Source of the DNA: Acanthamoeba sp. SK_2022b
Taxonomy: Eukaryota > Discosea > Longamoebia > Acanthamoebidae
Direction: 5' to 3'
Length of the DNA stretch: 47,921 bases
Assembly (NCBI GenBank): GCA_027943245.1
Contig: JANDJZ010000278.1
Span: 1 to 47,921 of the forward strand
Shown piece by piece: positions 35,539 to 47,921 of the stretch (its first letter is position 1; each line of letters starts with the position of its first letter). The notes below the pieces were generated by a model that was not told where the DNA came from, did not search any database, and was given only the letters and a program-made list of their open reading frames with translations. The translations under genes were made by a program, and so were the position numbers.

Positions 35539-36783
35539 CTATCTAATGATGATCTTCATCGCAAGTGCAGTGATGGCCAGCCATCCCACCAGTAGAGTCG
35601 CAGTTGACACTTGAGTTGTCACTCGCGAGCCAGTTCCGCGCTGTCTGTTTGGCATCACGGACACGCCTGGGAAGAGGCTCGTTAAGCTACCAGCGGCGAA
35701 AGGCTTAAGGGAAGCACATACCATTCTCCTTAGAAAGAGCGTCGAAAATGAGCATCAATAGCTCCTGCATTCGTGTGGTACTCCCAGACTTCTCCGACGC
35801 AAGGAGGGACACCGTGGCACCGTTTGTCATGTTCACTTGCCATACGTTAGGACTGACCTGGTGCACCTCACCCAAAGGTGTCAGGATGGCCTTCATGATC
35901 TCTGCGCAGCCTCGTCCATAAGTTGCATGCTCATCAGTCACCACCACAGCGACATGCTTGCCAAGAGCATTGAGCATGCTTAGAAGCTTCTGAAGGTTGC
36001 CCACGATATCTTCCCCCTAAACGTCATGCAGTTAGTTGTCACAGGAGGTGCAGTGGACACAGGATATTGATAGGATTGTGGACTAACCAGCTGCTCCTTG
36101 TCCAGGGCAACGACGACGAAGTTGACGCCGAACGACGCTGATTCGAGTTGGGATATGACTCCAATGAGCTTCCACATCCCGCTCGAGTTCCAGGAGTCAA
36201 GTCCAACGGAGTCCCACCACGTAATCTTGGACTTGGGGTGAGACTTGTAGGGCGCCCAGCACCGCAGGACCAAGTTGCAGTTTCTGGTGGTATGTGTGCA
36301 TGGCATGCCTGTGTCTCCAATCAGCTTGCGAACAAGCTTTGTTTTTCCAGAGCCAACCTGCTCCACGATGACGATGTTGGTGTCCGGGCGTTGTACACGG
36401 CTCTCCAGCTCAACTACGAAAGGGCTGTTTACGACCTGCGCTTCCCCTTCTTCACCGTCAGTGTGGAGCCCAGGACTCAGTGCGAGGATACTCTCCACTG
36501 GGTTCTGGTGAGTGCAGACGCAACACCTAAATCGGTTTCCTGCCCCTGCGAACCAAGGTCAGAGGCTGTGGACCAGGCAGGGCAGGAGATTACCTGTATA
36601 AGGGTCTCCACTGGCTGCCCACTTGACGAAGCAAGAGCTGCATACCTTGTGCCCGCATGCCAGCTGCATCATATCTTTGTCAGAGCGCAAGCAAACGGAG
36701 CAGGGGTCTCCAAGGACCACTTCCATGAGGCCCAGAATAGTTCTGTCTCCGTAGGTTTCAACTTCTTTCTCCTCCTTCTGCAT
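35539..36783 (-). CDS. RING finger / P-loop GTPase-like / tail-anchored protein, copy 3
   Basis: Four exons (36783-36594, 36545-36088, 36016-35722, 35666-35539) give 356 residues. The RING is CSVCLRSDKDMMQLACGHKV, CSSC, then CCVC after intron 1. The P-loop is NIVIVEQVGSGKTKLVRKL. G3 is CWAPYKSHPKSKITWWDSVG with the following DSW, then VNFVVVALDKEQL. The G4 place reads VAVVVTDEHATYGRG. The C-terminal helix is ATLLVGWLAITALAMKIIIR, ending at the stop, a typical tail anchor. Two N-glycosylation-like sequons exist but the domain should be cytosolic. It is head-to-head with phosphoglucomutase (344 nt apart). It is more divergent from copies 1 and 2 than they are from each other by eye, yet two of three intron positions and phases agree. 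Confidence 0.8.
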
Positions 36784-37127
36784 CGTTGATACTTTGCTAG
36801 CCGGACCGTGATTCTTTTATCCCACACTGTGACATGTTGTGTCTTCCTCCCTGCCACTTCATTCCGAAGAGGCGCGTGTTCGGCTGACGTGTCAACCTCG
36901 TCCGTGGCATTTCAGTCGGAACGGCCGAGAAAAGCGACTGAAACCGGCATTACAACAACCAACGAACTCCAGGTCATCCTCGCAGTCACCGGTACCGGTG
37001 CGGCCCCTTTTGTTTTATCAACACAGCAGTAGTGTCACCTCTCCACACCACACTACCAGAGCACACTTGCCACCAGATCGACACTTGATCAACTCTAGAT
37101 CAACGCATTTTCCATACAGATCAAACA
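36784..37127. promoter_or_regulatory. divergent promoter, RING-GTPase copy 3 and phosphoglucomutase
   Basis: 344 nt between two start codons that point away from each other. No clear TATA box was seen. No coding potential is evident. Confidence 0.4.
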
Positions 37128-39584
<2,457 letters not shown>

Positions 39585-39781
39585 AAAAAGGCCAACCACA
39601 CACCTACACATACACACACAAATGCAGCACACAATAGACAACCTCACACAACCCGGTCGAGTCGTGTCGTCGTGGTGTCGCGGTAAGCGTCGGGCAAGGG
39701 AGGCGTGTTGTTGGTGTAGGATTGTACAGAGGCAATGTATTTCCTCGTTGCTGCACGTGCAGCAACTGGCGGCCAACAACT

Positions 39782-40191
39782 CTAGTTGTCGTACATGAAG
39801 AGCATGTCCACGAACTGCTGGTAGGCCACCTGACCCGAACCTCTGTCGGCCTCGTAGATCAACTCGTCAATCTAGTGTGAACCCGAAGGACAGGTCACCA
39901 ACGCGTCGAGTTTGCTGCCGGCAAAGTTGGGGGAGCGAGTAGCGAAAGTTGAACGTACCTCGGCGGGAGTCATGGGCTCGCCAAGCTCGGTCAAGAGCTC
40001 ACGGAACTCGTGAGAGGAGATGTAGCCAGTGCCTGCAGCAGATCAGAGAAACACAGAGAGCGAGAGCGATGAGAATCGGGAGTGGAGTTAAATTAGATAA
40101 AACCATCTCCTGAGGCAGTACCCTGCTTGTCGAAAATGCGGAAGGCCTCAATGACCTCCTCCTTGGTGTTAACGTGGTTCATCTTACTCAT
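39782..40191 (-). CDS. short two-EF-hand protein, myosin-I light-chain-like
   Basis: Three small exons (40191-40122, 40032-39959, 39871-39782) join in frame to 77 residues, starting MSKMNHVNTKEEVIEAFRIF and ending FVDMLFMYDN. The first loop is DKQGTGYISSHE, which keeps the first Asp, the central Gly and the last Glu. The second is EADRGSGQVAYQQF, where the first and last liganding positions are Ala and Gln, so Ca binding there is unlikely. The sequence resembles the C-lobe of calmodulin or an essential light chain. Its length fits the single-lobe light chains known for class I myosins of Dictyostelium (MlcB and MlcC, about 73-74 residues). A free-standing light chain is therefore more likely than a truncated calmodulin. 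Confidence 0.8.
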
Positions 40192-40658
40192 TTTGATATC
40201 TGCAAAGGCCACAGGACTCCTCTCTTTTTTCGATCTTCAGCTGGGGCAGATCCAAACAAATAATCTCTTCTCGTTGCTCTAACGCACCGCAGTGGTCCGC
40301 CCTTCATTTCCGCTCAATGTCTACAAATTCTTAATTAACCAAGGAAAAGCCTTTTTTCTTGTGCTGTCAATAAGTGTGGTGTTGGAGTAAAACAGAATGT
40401 ACCATAAGGACAATGCTAATAACAACACCAAGGCAGTTTCAGAGGCCTGCTGAACAGGTTGAGGGTAGCATGCACATGCAAAAGCAGTCTTACCAACACT
40501 CAGGGAGTTTGTCCCTGTGTCTGGCCCCTGGATGAAACACACGCTGTTGGAGGTTTTTTCCAGGCATTCAACAAGCCAAAAACACACGAGGACAACAAGC
40601 ACGCTGGGTTGATCTTGGCAGCAAACAAGGACAGCTCTGCTGTACTTTTGTACAAACG
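40192..40658. other. divergent intergenic region
   Basis: 467 nt between two start codons facing away from each other. A minus-strand frame crosses it and ends at 40321 with a hydrophobic stretch (ALVLLLALSLWYILFYSN), but it has no convincing start and runs through the neighbouring gene. I do not call it. Confidence 0.35.
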
Positions 40659-43426
40659 ATGGAGTTGACGAGCATAGGGCGGAGAAGGAGGGCTCGCAAC
40701 GCATCGGAGGATCGTGGAACGACAGATACCGAAGATGATTCGGAAGATGAGCAACAGGACGAGCTAGGAAGTGACGAAGAAGGACTAGACTACCTGCAAC
40801 TCTTTGCTGCTGCCATTTCCACGCTCCGTACGTCTTGGCGATGTGCCACGAAACCAACCCCCCCCCCGGAAATCTCATCTCACGATTCGTGCCGTTCATG
40901 CTGTCAGGAGATGAGACGGTGCAGGGCGAAGAGGACGATACAGAAGGCGACGATGACGGCGCAAAGCAGAGGGCGAAGCGGCGACGGTTGGGGATGGTGG
41001 TGCAGCCGCTGGAAGCGGCCTACGCGCACTTCGAGCAGCAGGACGCGCACTTGCAACAAGCCGCCGCCTTTGGCAAAATGCTGGTACGCTCTTGGCCTCC
41101 GTTTGCTCGGTCTGTGTCCACTCCCACGCGCGCACCACAGCCAAGCTGACGCCCTTTCGGTGTGTCGTATCAGTTGGAAAAGAACAAGCACTTGGAAGAG
41201 CAGCTGGAGGTCTATCAGCATTCACCGATACTCAACGAATACCAGGACAAGGTAAAACACATACACGCTTTCGCACGACAGCAAAGCCTTGCGTGAGCCT
41301 GGCTGATGCATCGACACGACGCATCGCGTAGATCCGCATGCAGCAGGAAAAGATTTGGGAACTGCAAGGCCAAGAGGAGAACGTGCGCACCGAACTCGAG
41401 GAGCTCAAGGGTATGCAGCGTGTCGTCGCTTGTGGTGGGGTGGGTGTGGTGGTGGTGGTGGTGGGTGGTGGTGACTGATGCGGTGTACAAACCCAACACC
41501 AGTGGAGCTCAAGGTGAAGAAGAGGATGCTGAACTCCAAGTCTCGTCTCGCCGAGCAACTAGAGGTACGCGCCCATGCTGCGCCGAACACTGGGCCACAC
41601 CCGGTCGACGAAAACAACACTCATCGCTGCTGGCGTGCTGTGTCTGTGTGTGCGCGCGCACATCATGTGGTCCGATCAACTGCGCCCAGGCGAAACTGTG
41701 GGACTACATCCAAAAGATCGAGAAGGAGAAGGAGAGCAGGGACAACGAAGAGAACAAGAAGATGAAGAAGGAGATGGAGCAGCGTGAGAAGATGCGTCGC
41801 CTGTCGGACGAGGTGGAGAACTACAAGGAGGAGCTCAGGGAGGCCAAGAGCGAGAGCGAGCGACTGCGCAAACAGGTCACGAACCTGCTCGACAAGCTGG
41901 GCACCTTCCGGAGCGATCTCACGCGCGAGCGCGAGCGCAAGACGCGTTCAAACTCCTTCTCGCGTCGTCTCACTTCGTTCTTCGGCTCAAAGAACGAAAA
42001 CGGCGAGAACGCAGAGAACGAAGACGACGGCGACGGCAGCGACTGCGAGAGTCACGGTAGCTACGACAGCGATGGCGACTTTGGCGGCGGCAGCGCCCCC
42101 GGGTCCCGCCGTCAGAGCGGGCGCGGTCGACAGCTCCTCCAGCAACCGTCGGCGGGGCCGGCACACGACGGCAGCGAGTCATCGGTGGTGTCCGAGCTCA
42201 AGGAGAAGACGCAGCGACTCAAGCAGGAGAACGAGAGTCTGCGGCGAGAGCTGGGCGCTCTGGCCGACGACCACTCGCGTCTGCGTGATTCGGTAACCGC
42301 CATGCGCGACCACGAGCGCCGGCTCGAGAAGGAGCGCAAGCGCGAGCGCAAGCTGATGGCCCAGGCCCAGCAGACGATCGAGGAACTCAAGCTCCGCATA
42401 ATCGACGCCCAATTGCTGTCGACAACGACCACCGCGACCACGGTCATGCCACCGGCATCACCGCCGGCCACGCCCTCCCCCGGCCACAGGCTGCCGCTCT
42501 CCTACTCGATGCCGTCCACGCCCTTCGTCGGTGGTGGAGGCGGCGGTGGCGCAAGCGGGCAGCCGCACCACTCGCCCACGAGTGTCGCGCAGGCTTCGCC
42601 GCTGCCCGGCCTCTCCACGCCGCAGACGCCGCCGGGGCATCATCCGCACCACCACCATCACCAGCAGCACACGCCGTTGCCGTATCAGGCCTTCTCGCCT
42701 CGGCCGCAGCCCTCGGCGTACCAACAGTCGTTCTCGCCGCGCCCGCAGTACCACCACCACCACCAGCAGCCGGTGCCGTCATCATCGCCGCCGCCCCTGT
42801 TCGCCGAGCTCCAGCAGCAGGAGGAGCTCGAGCGGAGCGTGCGCGACGAGCTCGCCGCCATCGACGATATCCTTCTGGGCGACGACGACCTGGACATCAC
42901 CTCCGTCGCCACGCCGCGCATCGCCACGGCCCCGCCCGCTCCCGTGGCCGTGCCTACGACTGGCGCGGTGGTCGCGTCGCCGCGGCCAGCGATGACGCCT
43001 CGTTCGGCGTCCGTGCCGGTGCTGGCCTCGTCTTCATCTGGCGCGGCCGAGGACAAGGACAAGCGGGTGTGGGTCGTGGCGGAGGGCCAACGGGGCCGCC
43101 GCGGCAGCGACAGCGGAGAGGGAGCCGCCAAGGCCAAGGCCAAACCGAACGCCGACGACGGCGGCGGCAACGGCAACGTCAACAACCGCGCGGGCAGGGA
43201 GACCATCGACGCCGGAGCCGACGCCGACGATGCCGCGGCCGGGGTCGAGGGCGCCGACGTCAAGCGGAGCGCAAGCGAAGGCCGACTGTTCATCTTTGCC
43301 GAGGAGCTCGAGAAGAAGGTCGTCCAGAAATTCGTCTATGATGAAGAGGTGCGCGTCGTGTCGCGTCGTGCGCGTGTCACGCATGCGATGACCAGTCATC
43401 CTGTGCTAATTCTTGCTGGTGTCTCG

Positions 43427-43489
<63 letters not shown>

Positions 43490-44634
43490 GTGTGTGGCGC
43501 TTGGTTGATGTGTGTGGCGTTCAGGAATTGAAGGCGGGGCTGCAGGAGGAGGTGGAAGCGTGCGTGGCCGACTTCTTGGCGAAGCGCGAGCAGGAGCTGC
43601 AGGCCATCCAACCCGTGGTCCTCAAGGAGCGCCGTAAGCGCGCCCTGTCGTGCGAGCGCGACGACTTGCTGCTCTTCTTTGGCGTGTTCCTCACCGCCGG
43701 CGCCGCCGCAGGAGCAGGCAAGTCGGACGACACCGCGATGCTGTTGCCGTCCGTCGATGACGCCGACGTCAACAGGGAAGTCGTTGCCGTCACCGGCGGT
43801 GGGGATGGCGACGGCGACGACAGCGACGACAAGGACGGAGCCGAGGACGGCGAGGAGGACGATGGCTGGTGTATTCTCGACGAGTGGCGGTCGGGGCGAC
43901 AGAAGCGGGCGAGCGCGAACGGCAACGCGGGCAAGGTGGTCGAGACGAGCTCCTCCAGCGCCGACGTCAACGTCAGCACCAGCGGCAGCGGGACGCGGTC
44001 GCGGCTGGGCAGCATCGGTGGCGCGGCGGGTGCTGTCCCGTTGGGCGGCGCGGAGGGCACCAAGCCCGTCGCGGCGGTGCAGACCTGGGTCAAGCACATC
44101 CCGTTCGACTTCAGCGCGACAAAGCGCCAGTCCTTACGCGAGGAGAACGACCCCGGAGTCACTGGCGCATCTTCATCTTCTCCATCGTCGTCGTCATCGT
44201 CATCTTCATCACCACCGCTACCGACCTCAGTGAGCCCATTCCTGCCAGCACAGTCGACGGCATCGAGCGCCGAACTGGACGACGAGCTGGCCAAGATCGA
44301 GGCCGCCATCTCCGGCGCACCGATCGGCAGTGCAACCTCGACCGCGACCGCGGCTTCGAGTGCGGCTGCGGCGTCCGTGGTCGCGGCAGCGGCGACGGCA
44401 GAGGGCCTGGCTGTGATGAGCGACGAGGAGCGGGAGCGGATTCGGGCGGAGATGGAGCGCCTCAACCGGCAGCTGGTGGCGCGGCGGAAGGAGGTGGAGG
44501 AGGCGCTGCGGCCGATCGTGGCCATCGTCCCCGCCACGGCGGCCGGTCCCAAGCCGAGCACGTGTCGGGGGTCCTCGTTCCCTTACTCCCACCGGCGGCC
44601 TTTCCACTTCCTCGATCTCGTCCTCTACGACTGA
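40659..44634 (+). CDS. large coiled-coil protein with disordered C-terminal half
   Basis: Exons read from MELTSIGRRRRARNASEDRG to a stop at 44634. The N-terminus is acidic. Short exons then form coiled coil (LEKNKHLEEQLEVYQ, MQQEKIWELQGQEENVRTEL, then IQKIEKEKESRDNEENKKMK). A second coil covers about 42190-42410. The middle is Pro/Ser/His rich with His/Gln runs near 42640-42770. An acidic patch follows (LERSVRDELAAIDDILLGDD). Late helices include EELKAGLQEEVEACVADFLA and ERERIRAEMERLNRQLVARR. No motor, kinase or lipid-binding motif was found. The layout suggests a scaffold or tether. The last 20 residues may be intron read-through: a GT occurs at AAGCCGAGCAC|GTGTCG. Confidence 0.65.
43428..43497 (+). 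repeat. (GT)n microsatellite in an intron of the coiled-coil gene
   Basis: About 60 nt of GT lie between the donor after YDEE (near 43350) and the acceptor GCGTTCAG near 43524. The following exon begins ELKAGLQEE. Confidence 0.9.
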
Positions 44635-44813
44635 CCCAGACCCTCTCCCCCCCCATGTACACAACCAATGAACGATGCTCGTTTTTTGTCGACACTTCGA
44701 GTAGCGAGCGCAGGCCAAATCGCAACACAGCTCTGGCGCAGTTGAAGATGCCCCATAGCTTCAACAACACACCTCTCCCTGCAGGTTCGGCGTGATTCGA
44801 TTCGTTCAACGAG

Positions 44814-46672
44814 ATGAAGCGGGCCGATCACTCGTTGGAGAGCCTCTTTACCGAGATCCAGGAGATGAAGGAAGAGCACGCGAAAACACAACGCTGGTAC
44901 GTCGACTCCCCAATGAGCCCAAGTAGGACTCACCCTCGCTACGTAGCACTGCTGAGGAGAGGCAAGCACGTGAGGCAACGAGGGTTGAGACTGTGGAGCT
45001 ACAGTCGCAAAACGAAGAAGGCAAGAGGGCCATTCAGGCCACGCTCAAGTACTTGCAGTCTGGCCCCACTGGAATGCCAGCTTCAACGGAAGCATGACGG
45101 CGTCCCTCTGCACAGGAACAACGCTCGCCTTGACCAGGAGCTGGCGGAGTGCAACGCTCACCACGCTTTTCTTCAGGAGAGTAGGTCGTCATCTCTTGCC
45201 CAGCCGCCCGTTCAACTCACGTTGCAATAGGTCGTGCAGACCTGGCCGCTCGACTGTGCACGCTCCACGAAGAGCAACGCCAGGTGAAGCAGATACGAGA
45301 CCAGCAACGCTTGGCGTTCAAGCAGAAGTAGCGCACCTTCTCGTCCTGCCCAATCTTCCCTGACATTTGGTTGTCCTGCGAGAATGTATGCTGCGTACGC
45401 AGAGAGTAGCGCGATGGTCAGCACCCTGGGCGACGCTGCAGCTACTCAGAAGGAGATCGAGAAGCTAGCCCGGGAGATAGCCACGGTCAAGGCCCAGGTT
45501 CCACCAGGCCGACCTCTCTCCCTCTCGGGACCGCCGTCATCAAGGCCTCTCGTGCTCTCCCCCAGTGCCTGCAGATGGAGCAGACGCTACGATCGAGACA
45601 GGCCGATGAAGTCTCCCGTGAGGACTTGCGTCTGGAGTTGGATCAACTGATGCTCGAGAGTAGGAGTATGGAGACTCCGAGCCTGTTATAGGTGGTTGCG
45701 GAAACCTTCCCTCACCTCGTTAATTGCCTGTGTCAGGTATCAGTGCTGCCCGAGTGCAAGAGGAAGAGAGGGTAGCAGAGATCAAGGCTCTTACCGAAGC
45801 GCAACTGCGAAAGTTCGGAGCCTCTGAGAAGGTCACCAAGTACGGCTGGCCGCTACGCGTAGCGTGATGGTCCAGGGTCGTGCTCCTGACTTGGCAGCCT
45901 TTTGCGACCTTGGCAGGTATGAGAAGGATCTCGCCATGGCCAAGGAGGAGCTCTACTATTTGCGGTACCGACTTGCTGCGCTAACTACTCGATATCGAGG
46001 TGTACTGCGCATTTACCGTCTTGTGCATCAGCGACCTTGCCGCTTCGCTGGCGATACAGAGGGACCACCTCAAAGTGCGGGAGCGAGACCTCAAGCAACG
46101 CATAGCGGAGATGGAGATGACTCTCGACGAGTTGGACAGGTGGCAGACGTACGCGCTACGCTCCTCGCGTGCTGATGTCGTCGTCCCTGACGTCGACGTG
46201 CGATCGGGATCTGCTTGTCCCACAGGGCGGCCATAGCGACCGACGAGCCAGTTTCCGTCACGCAGCTAATCGCCCATTTAGCTCAGCCCGGCACCGCCCC
46301 TCGCCGGTTCACCTTCACTGTTCCGGCCGTGGCGAGTCCCAAAGCTCTCCCTGCCATTGCGACCGGCGAGGAGATACGAGGCCGTTCTGTGAAAGCATCG
46401 ACCAGCCCTCGCTCTGGGCCGCCCCTGCCCAAGCCAACTCGGACAGCTCCTCACCCTTCGCCTCCCGCTGGGGTCCCGCAACGCAAGCGCCCGTTTCAAA
46501 GGCGCACCTTTTCAAGGTTGTCGTTTGCCTGATAACCCGCAAAGCAGCTGCCCACACAGCTCACGTATAGACCAATAGGATCTTTTTGGACGAGGAACTC
46601 GCCCTCTACGCTCCGCCCAGCGACGTCGGGCTGAGCAAGGAGGACGAAGACCTCCTCGCGCCGCACTGGTGA
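44814..46672 (+). CDS. coiled-coil protein, many small exons
   Basis: The start MKRADHSLESLFTEIQEMKE has an in-frame TGA just upstream, so it is a separate gene from the one before. Small exons of about 40-150 nt join in phase to give nearly continuous coiled coil: ERQAREATRVETVELQSQNE; RADLAARLCTLHEEQRQVKQ; STLGDAAATQKEIEKLAREI; MEQTLRSRQADEVSREDLRL; YEKDLAMAKEELYYL; HLKVRERDLKQRIAEMEMTL. Then follows a Pro/Arg/Thr-rich segment. The last exon (after the AG at about 46582) gives IFLDEELALYAPPSDVGLSK and ends EDLLAPHW at 46672. Without this last splice the frame would stop at 46532. No named family was recognised. Centrosomal, axonemal and Golgi tether proteins have similar form. Confidence 0.62.
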
Positions 46673-46917
46673 TCACCGGCCACCAGAGATCAAAACGCGA
46701 AACGCACTGGTTTATGAGCGTTGTTGCTGTGCGGTAAACATGATGTGTGGTGCTGATATCGGTGGGTGCTTGATGGCCTCTGCTCTATACAGGTTTGACA
46801 CTGTGTCGTCCCTCCCTTTCCTAAATCTGTCATTACTTTCACTCTCTCTCTCTCTCTCTCGACTACTCCCCCCTCTGTATCTCTCCTCGCTTCGTTCCGA
46901 CGTTCTGTTGGCGCTCT

Positions 46918-47921
46918 CTACGGCTGACGGTTGTCGTAGCCGAGAAGCAGGGTCTGCGACTTCTCCCGCGAGTAGAAAGATGCCAGCAGCTCGTCCTTGT
47001 TCTTTGGCCTCAGGCTCACCTGCGCACGCGCGCCAGACCGACACCCAGCGATCAGCCACCACGACACCAGAGCGACCACCACCACAACGACTCGCGCACG
47101 CGTGGCGGAGGCGCGCATGGCACGTACTACTCCGGTTTCGGGATCGCGCACGACCTGAAGGAGAAACCAGAGGTTTTCGCAGTCCCGCAGGAAGTCGGGG
47201 AGCGTGCTCTTCTTCTCGATGTCCTCGGGGTTGATGAGGTAGTGCTTGACCTCTCGGTCGTCGCCGCCGTCGTTCTTCTTGTTGGGCGACGACGTGACGT
47301 AGACCACCACGAACTGGCCCGCGCACCGGTCGCTGAAGCGGATCAGGAACGAGCCCGGCAGCGCGCCCTGCGTCAGCAGCAGCCGGTCCGAGTCCTCCCT
47401 CGACAGGAAGCCGTAGATCAGACCTGCCCCCCACCCCCGCCACTCACGGTCAGCGCGATGGCGGTCGTGGGCCGAGGACGATGGGGAGATTGGGGAGGGG
47501 GGGGGGCGCACCCTTGATCCACATGGGCAGGATGTGCTTCTGGTGGTTGCGAATCTTGTAGAGGATGGTGCCGAACCACGCCCAGAACTGATCGTAGTCC
47601 TCCTGGTTGATGCTGGACGCACACGTGGGTCAGCCACCAGCGCGCTGGTCTCTCCATGTTGCGTGGGCGTATGGGCGCGTGGGCAATACCTCATCTTGCC
47701 GTTGAACTTGGTGAGATGGAGGTACTCGATGTCCTTGTTCGAGAGCGGGCGGACGGGCTTCTTGGGGTCCTGCTTGGTGGCCCGAATGTAGTGGATCTGC
47801 ATCGCGTTGGCAAACGCCGGCCACGGTATCTCCGAGCGATTGGCAAACGTGTGCTTCTTCAGCAGCTTGCCCTCTGTTGATCGGTTGGTTGGTTGGTTGG
47901 GTTTCGTTCGAAGTCATCCGA
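46918..47921 (-). CDS. STAT-like protein, linker and SH2 domain (5' end off the window)
   Basis: The gene enters from the right edge. Readable parts: KLLKKHTFANRSEIPWPAFA, then MQIHYIRATKQDPKKPVRPL, and a linker-type block DYDQFWAWFGTILYKIRNHQ ending in ILPMWIKG. The SH2 domain follows (LIYGFLSREDSDRLLL, then GSFLIRFSDRCAGQFVVVYV with the phosphotyrosine-binding Arg). It continues through VKHYLINPEDIEKKSTLPDF. In STAT proteins this Trp-rich linker directly precedes an SH2 starting with a G.I.GF.S.E motif, so the match is specific. The C-terminus after the last intron is SLRPKNKDELLASFYSREKS, ending with LLLGYDNRQP. That last Tyr is in the place where STATs carry the activating phosphotyrosine. 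Amoebozoan STATs are known in Dictyostelium. Confidence 0.75.

Noticed and set aside
40321..40899. Minus-strand ORF ending in a hydrophobic helix
   Set aside because: It overlaps the start of the coiled-coil gene in antisense, has no good start codon, and most of it is Cys/Pro noise. A small spliced tail-anchored gene at 40321-40650 remains possible but is unsupported.

Overview
The window looks like nuclear DNA of a free-living amoebozoan close to Acanthamoeba. This is inferred from gene content and style and was not confirmed by a search. Coding DNA is GC-rich. Almost every gene is cut by many short introns (about 50-250 nt) with GT..AG ends. Genes are packed head-to-head or tail-to-tail on both strands. 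The gene set is eukaryotic: CFIm25, a STAT-like SH2 protein, an F-box protein, RING proteins and a phosphoglucomutase with introns. No bacterial operons, tRNA, rRNA or CRISPR array were seen. Most genes are not single ORFs, so I rebuilt them by joining exons and checked splice phase at the junctions I worked through; no transcript evidence was available.

Layout. 1-1746 (-): 3' part of an acidic DPF-motif protein of endocytic-adaptor type, running off the left edge. 1937-6440: accessory island with an apparently intact, intron-containing DDE (PIF/Harbinger-like) transposase and a decayed LINE-type retroelement (RT, RNase H, zinc knuckle). 6448-10191: a Lys-rich nuclear-type protein (-), a small basic protein (+) and a Ser/Pro-rich coiled-coil protein (+). 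10722-19056 (+): a 16-exon secreted FG-GAP beta-propeller protein with a roughly 1,480-residue Ser/Pro/Asn/Thr repeat stalk. 19397-24586: a mitochondrial-type membrane protein (-), CFIm25 (+), an F-box/Ran-like GTPase fusion (-) and a 5-hydroxyisourate hydrolase with a PTS2 signal (+). 25344-27877 (+): a CAT-type amino acid transporter. 27943-36783: a cluster of a small gene family built as RING finger, P-loop GTPase-like domain and C-terminal tail anchor. It has three full copies and one divergent member without RING or P-loop, interleaved with a four-helix membrane protein and a UDP-glucuronate 4-epimerase. 37128-39584 (+): phosphoglucomutase. 39782-40191 (-): a 77-residue EF-hand light chain. 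40659-46672 (+): two coiled-coil proteins. 46918-47921 (-): linker plus SH2 domain of a STAT-like protein, running off the right edge.

How the genes may fit together. Phosphoglucomutase (Glc-6-P to Glc-1-P) and UDP-glucuronate 4-epimerase both serve nucleotide-sugar supply. The remaining genes show no shared pathway. The most unusual content is the tail-anchored RING-GTPase cluster, the F-box/Ran fusion, and the giant repeat stalk that is open in several reading frames.
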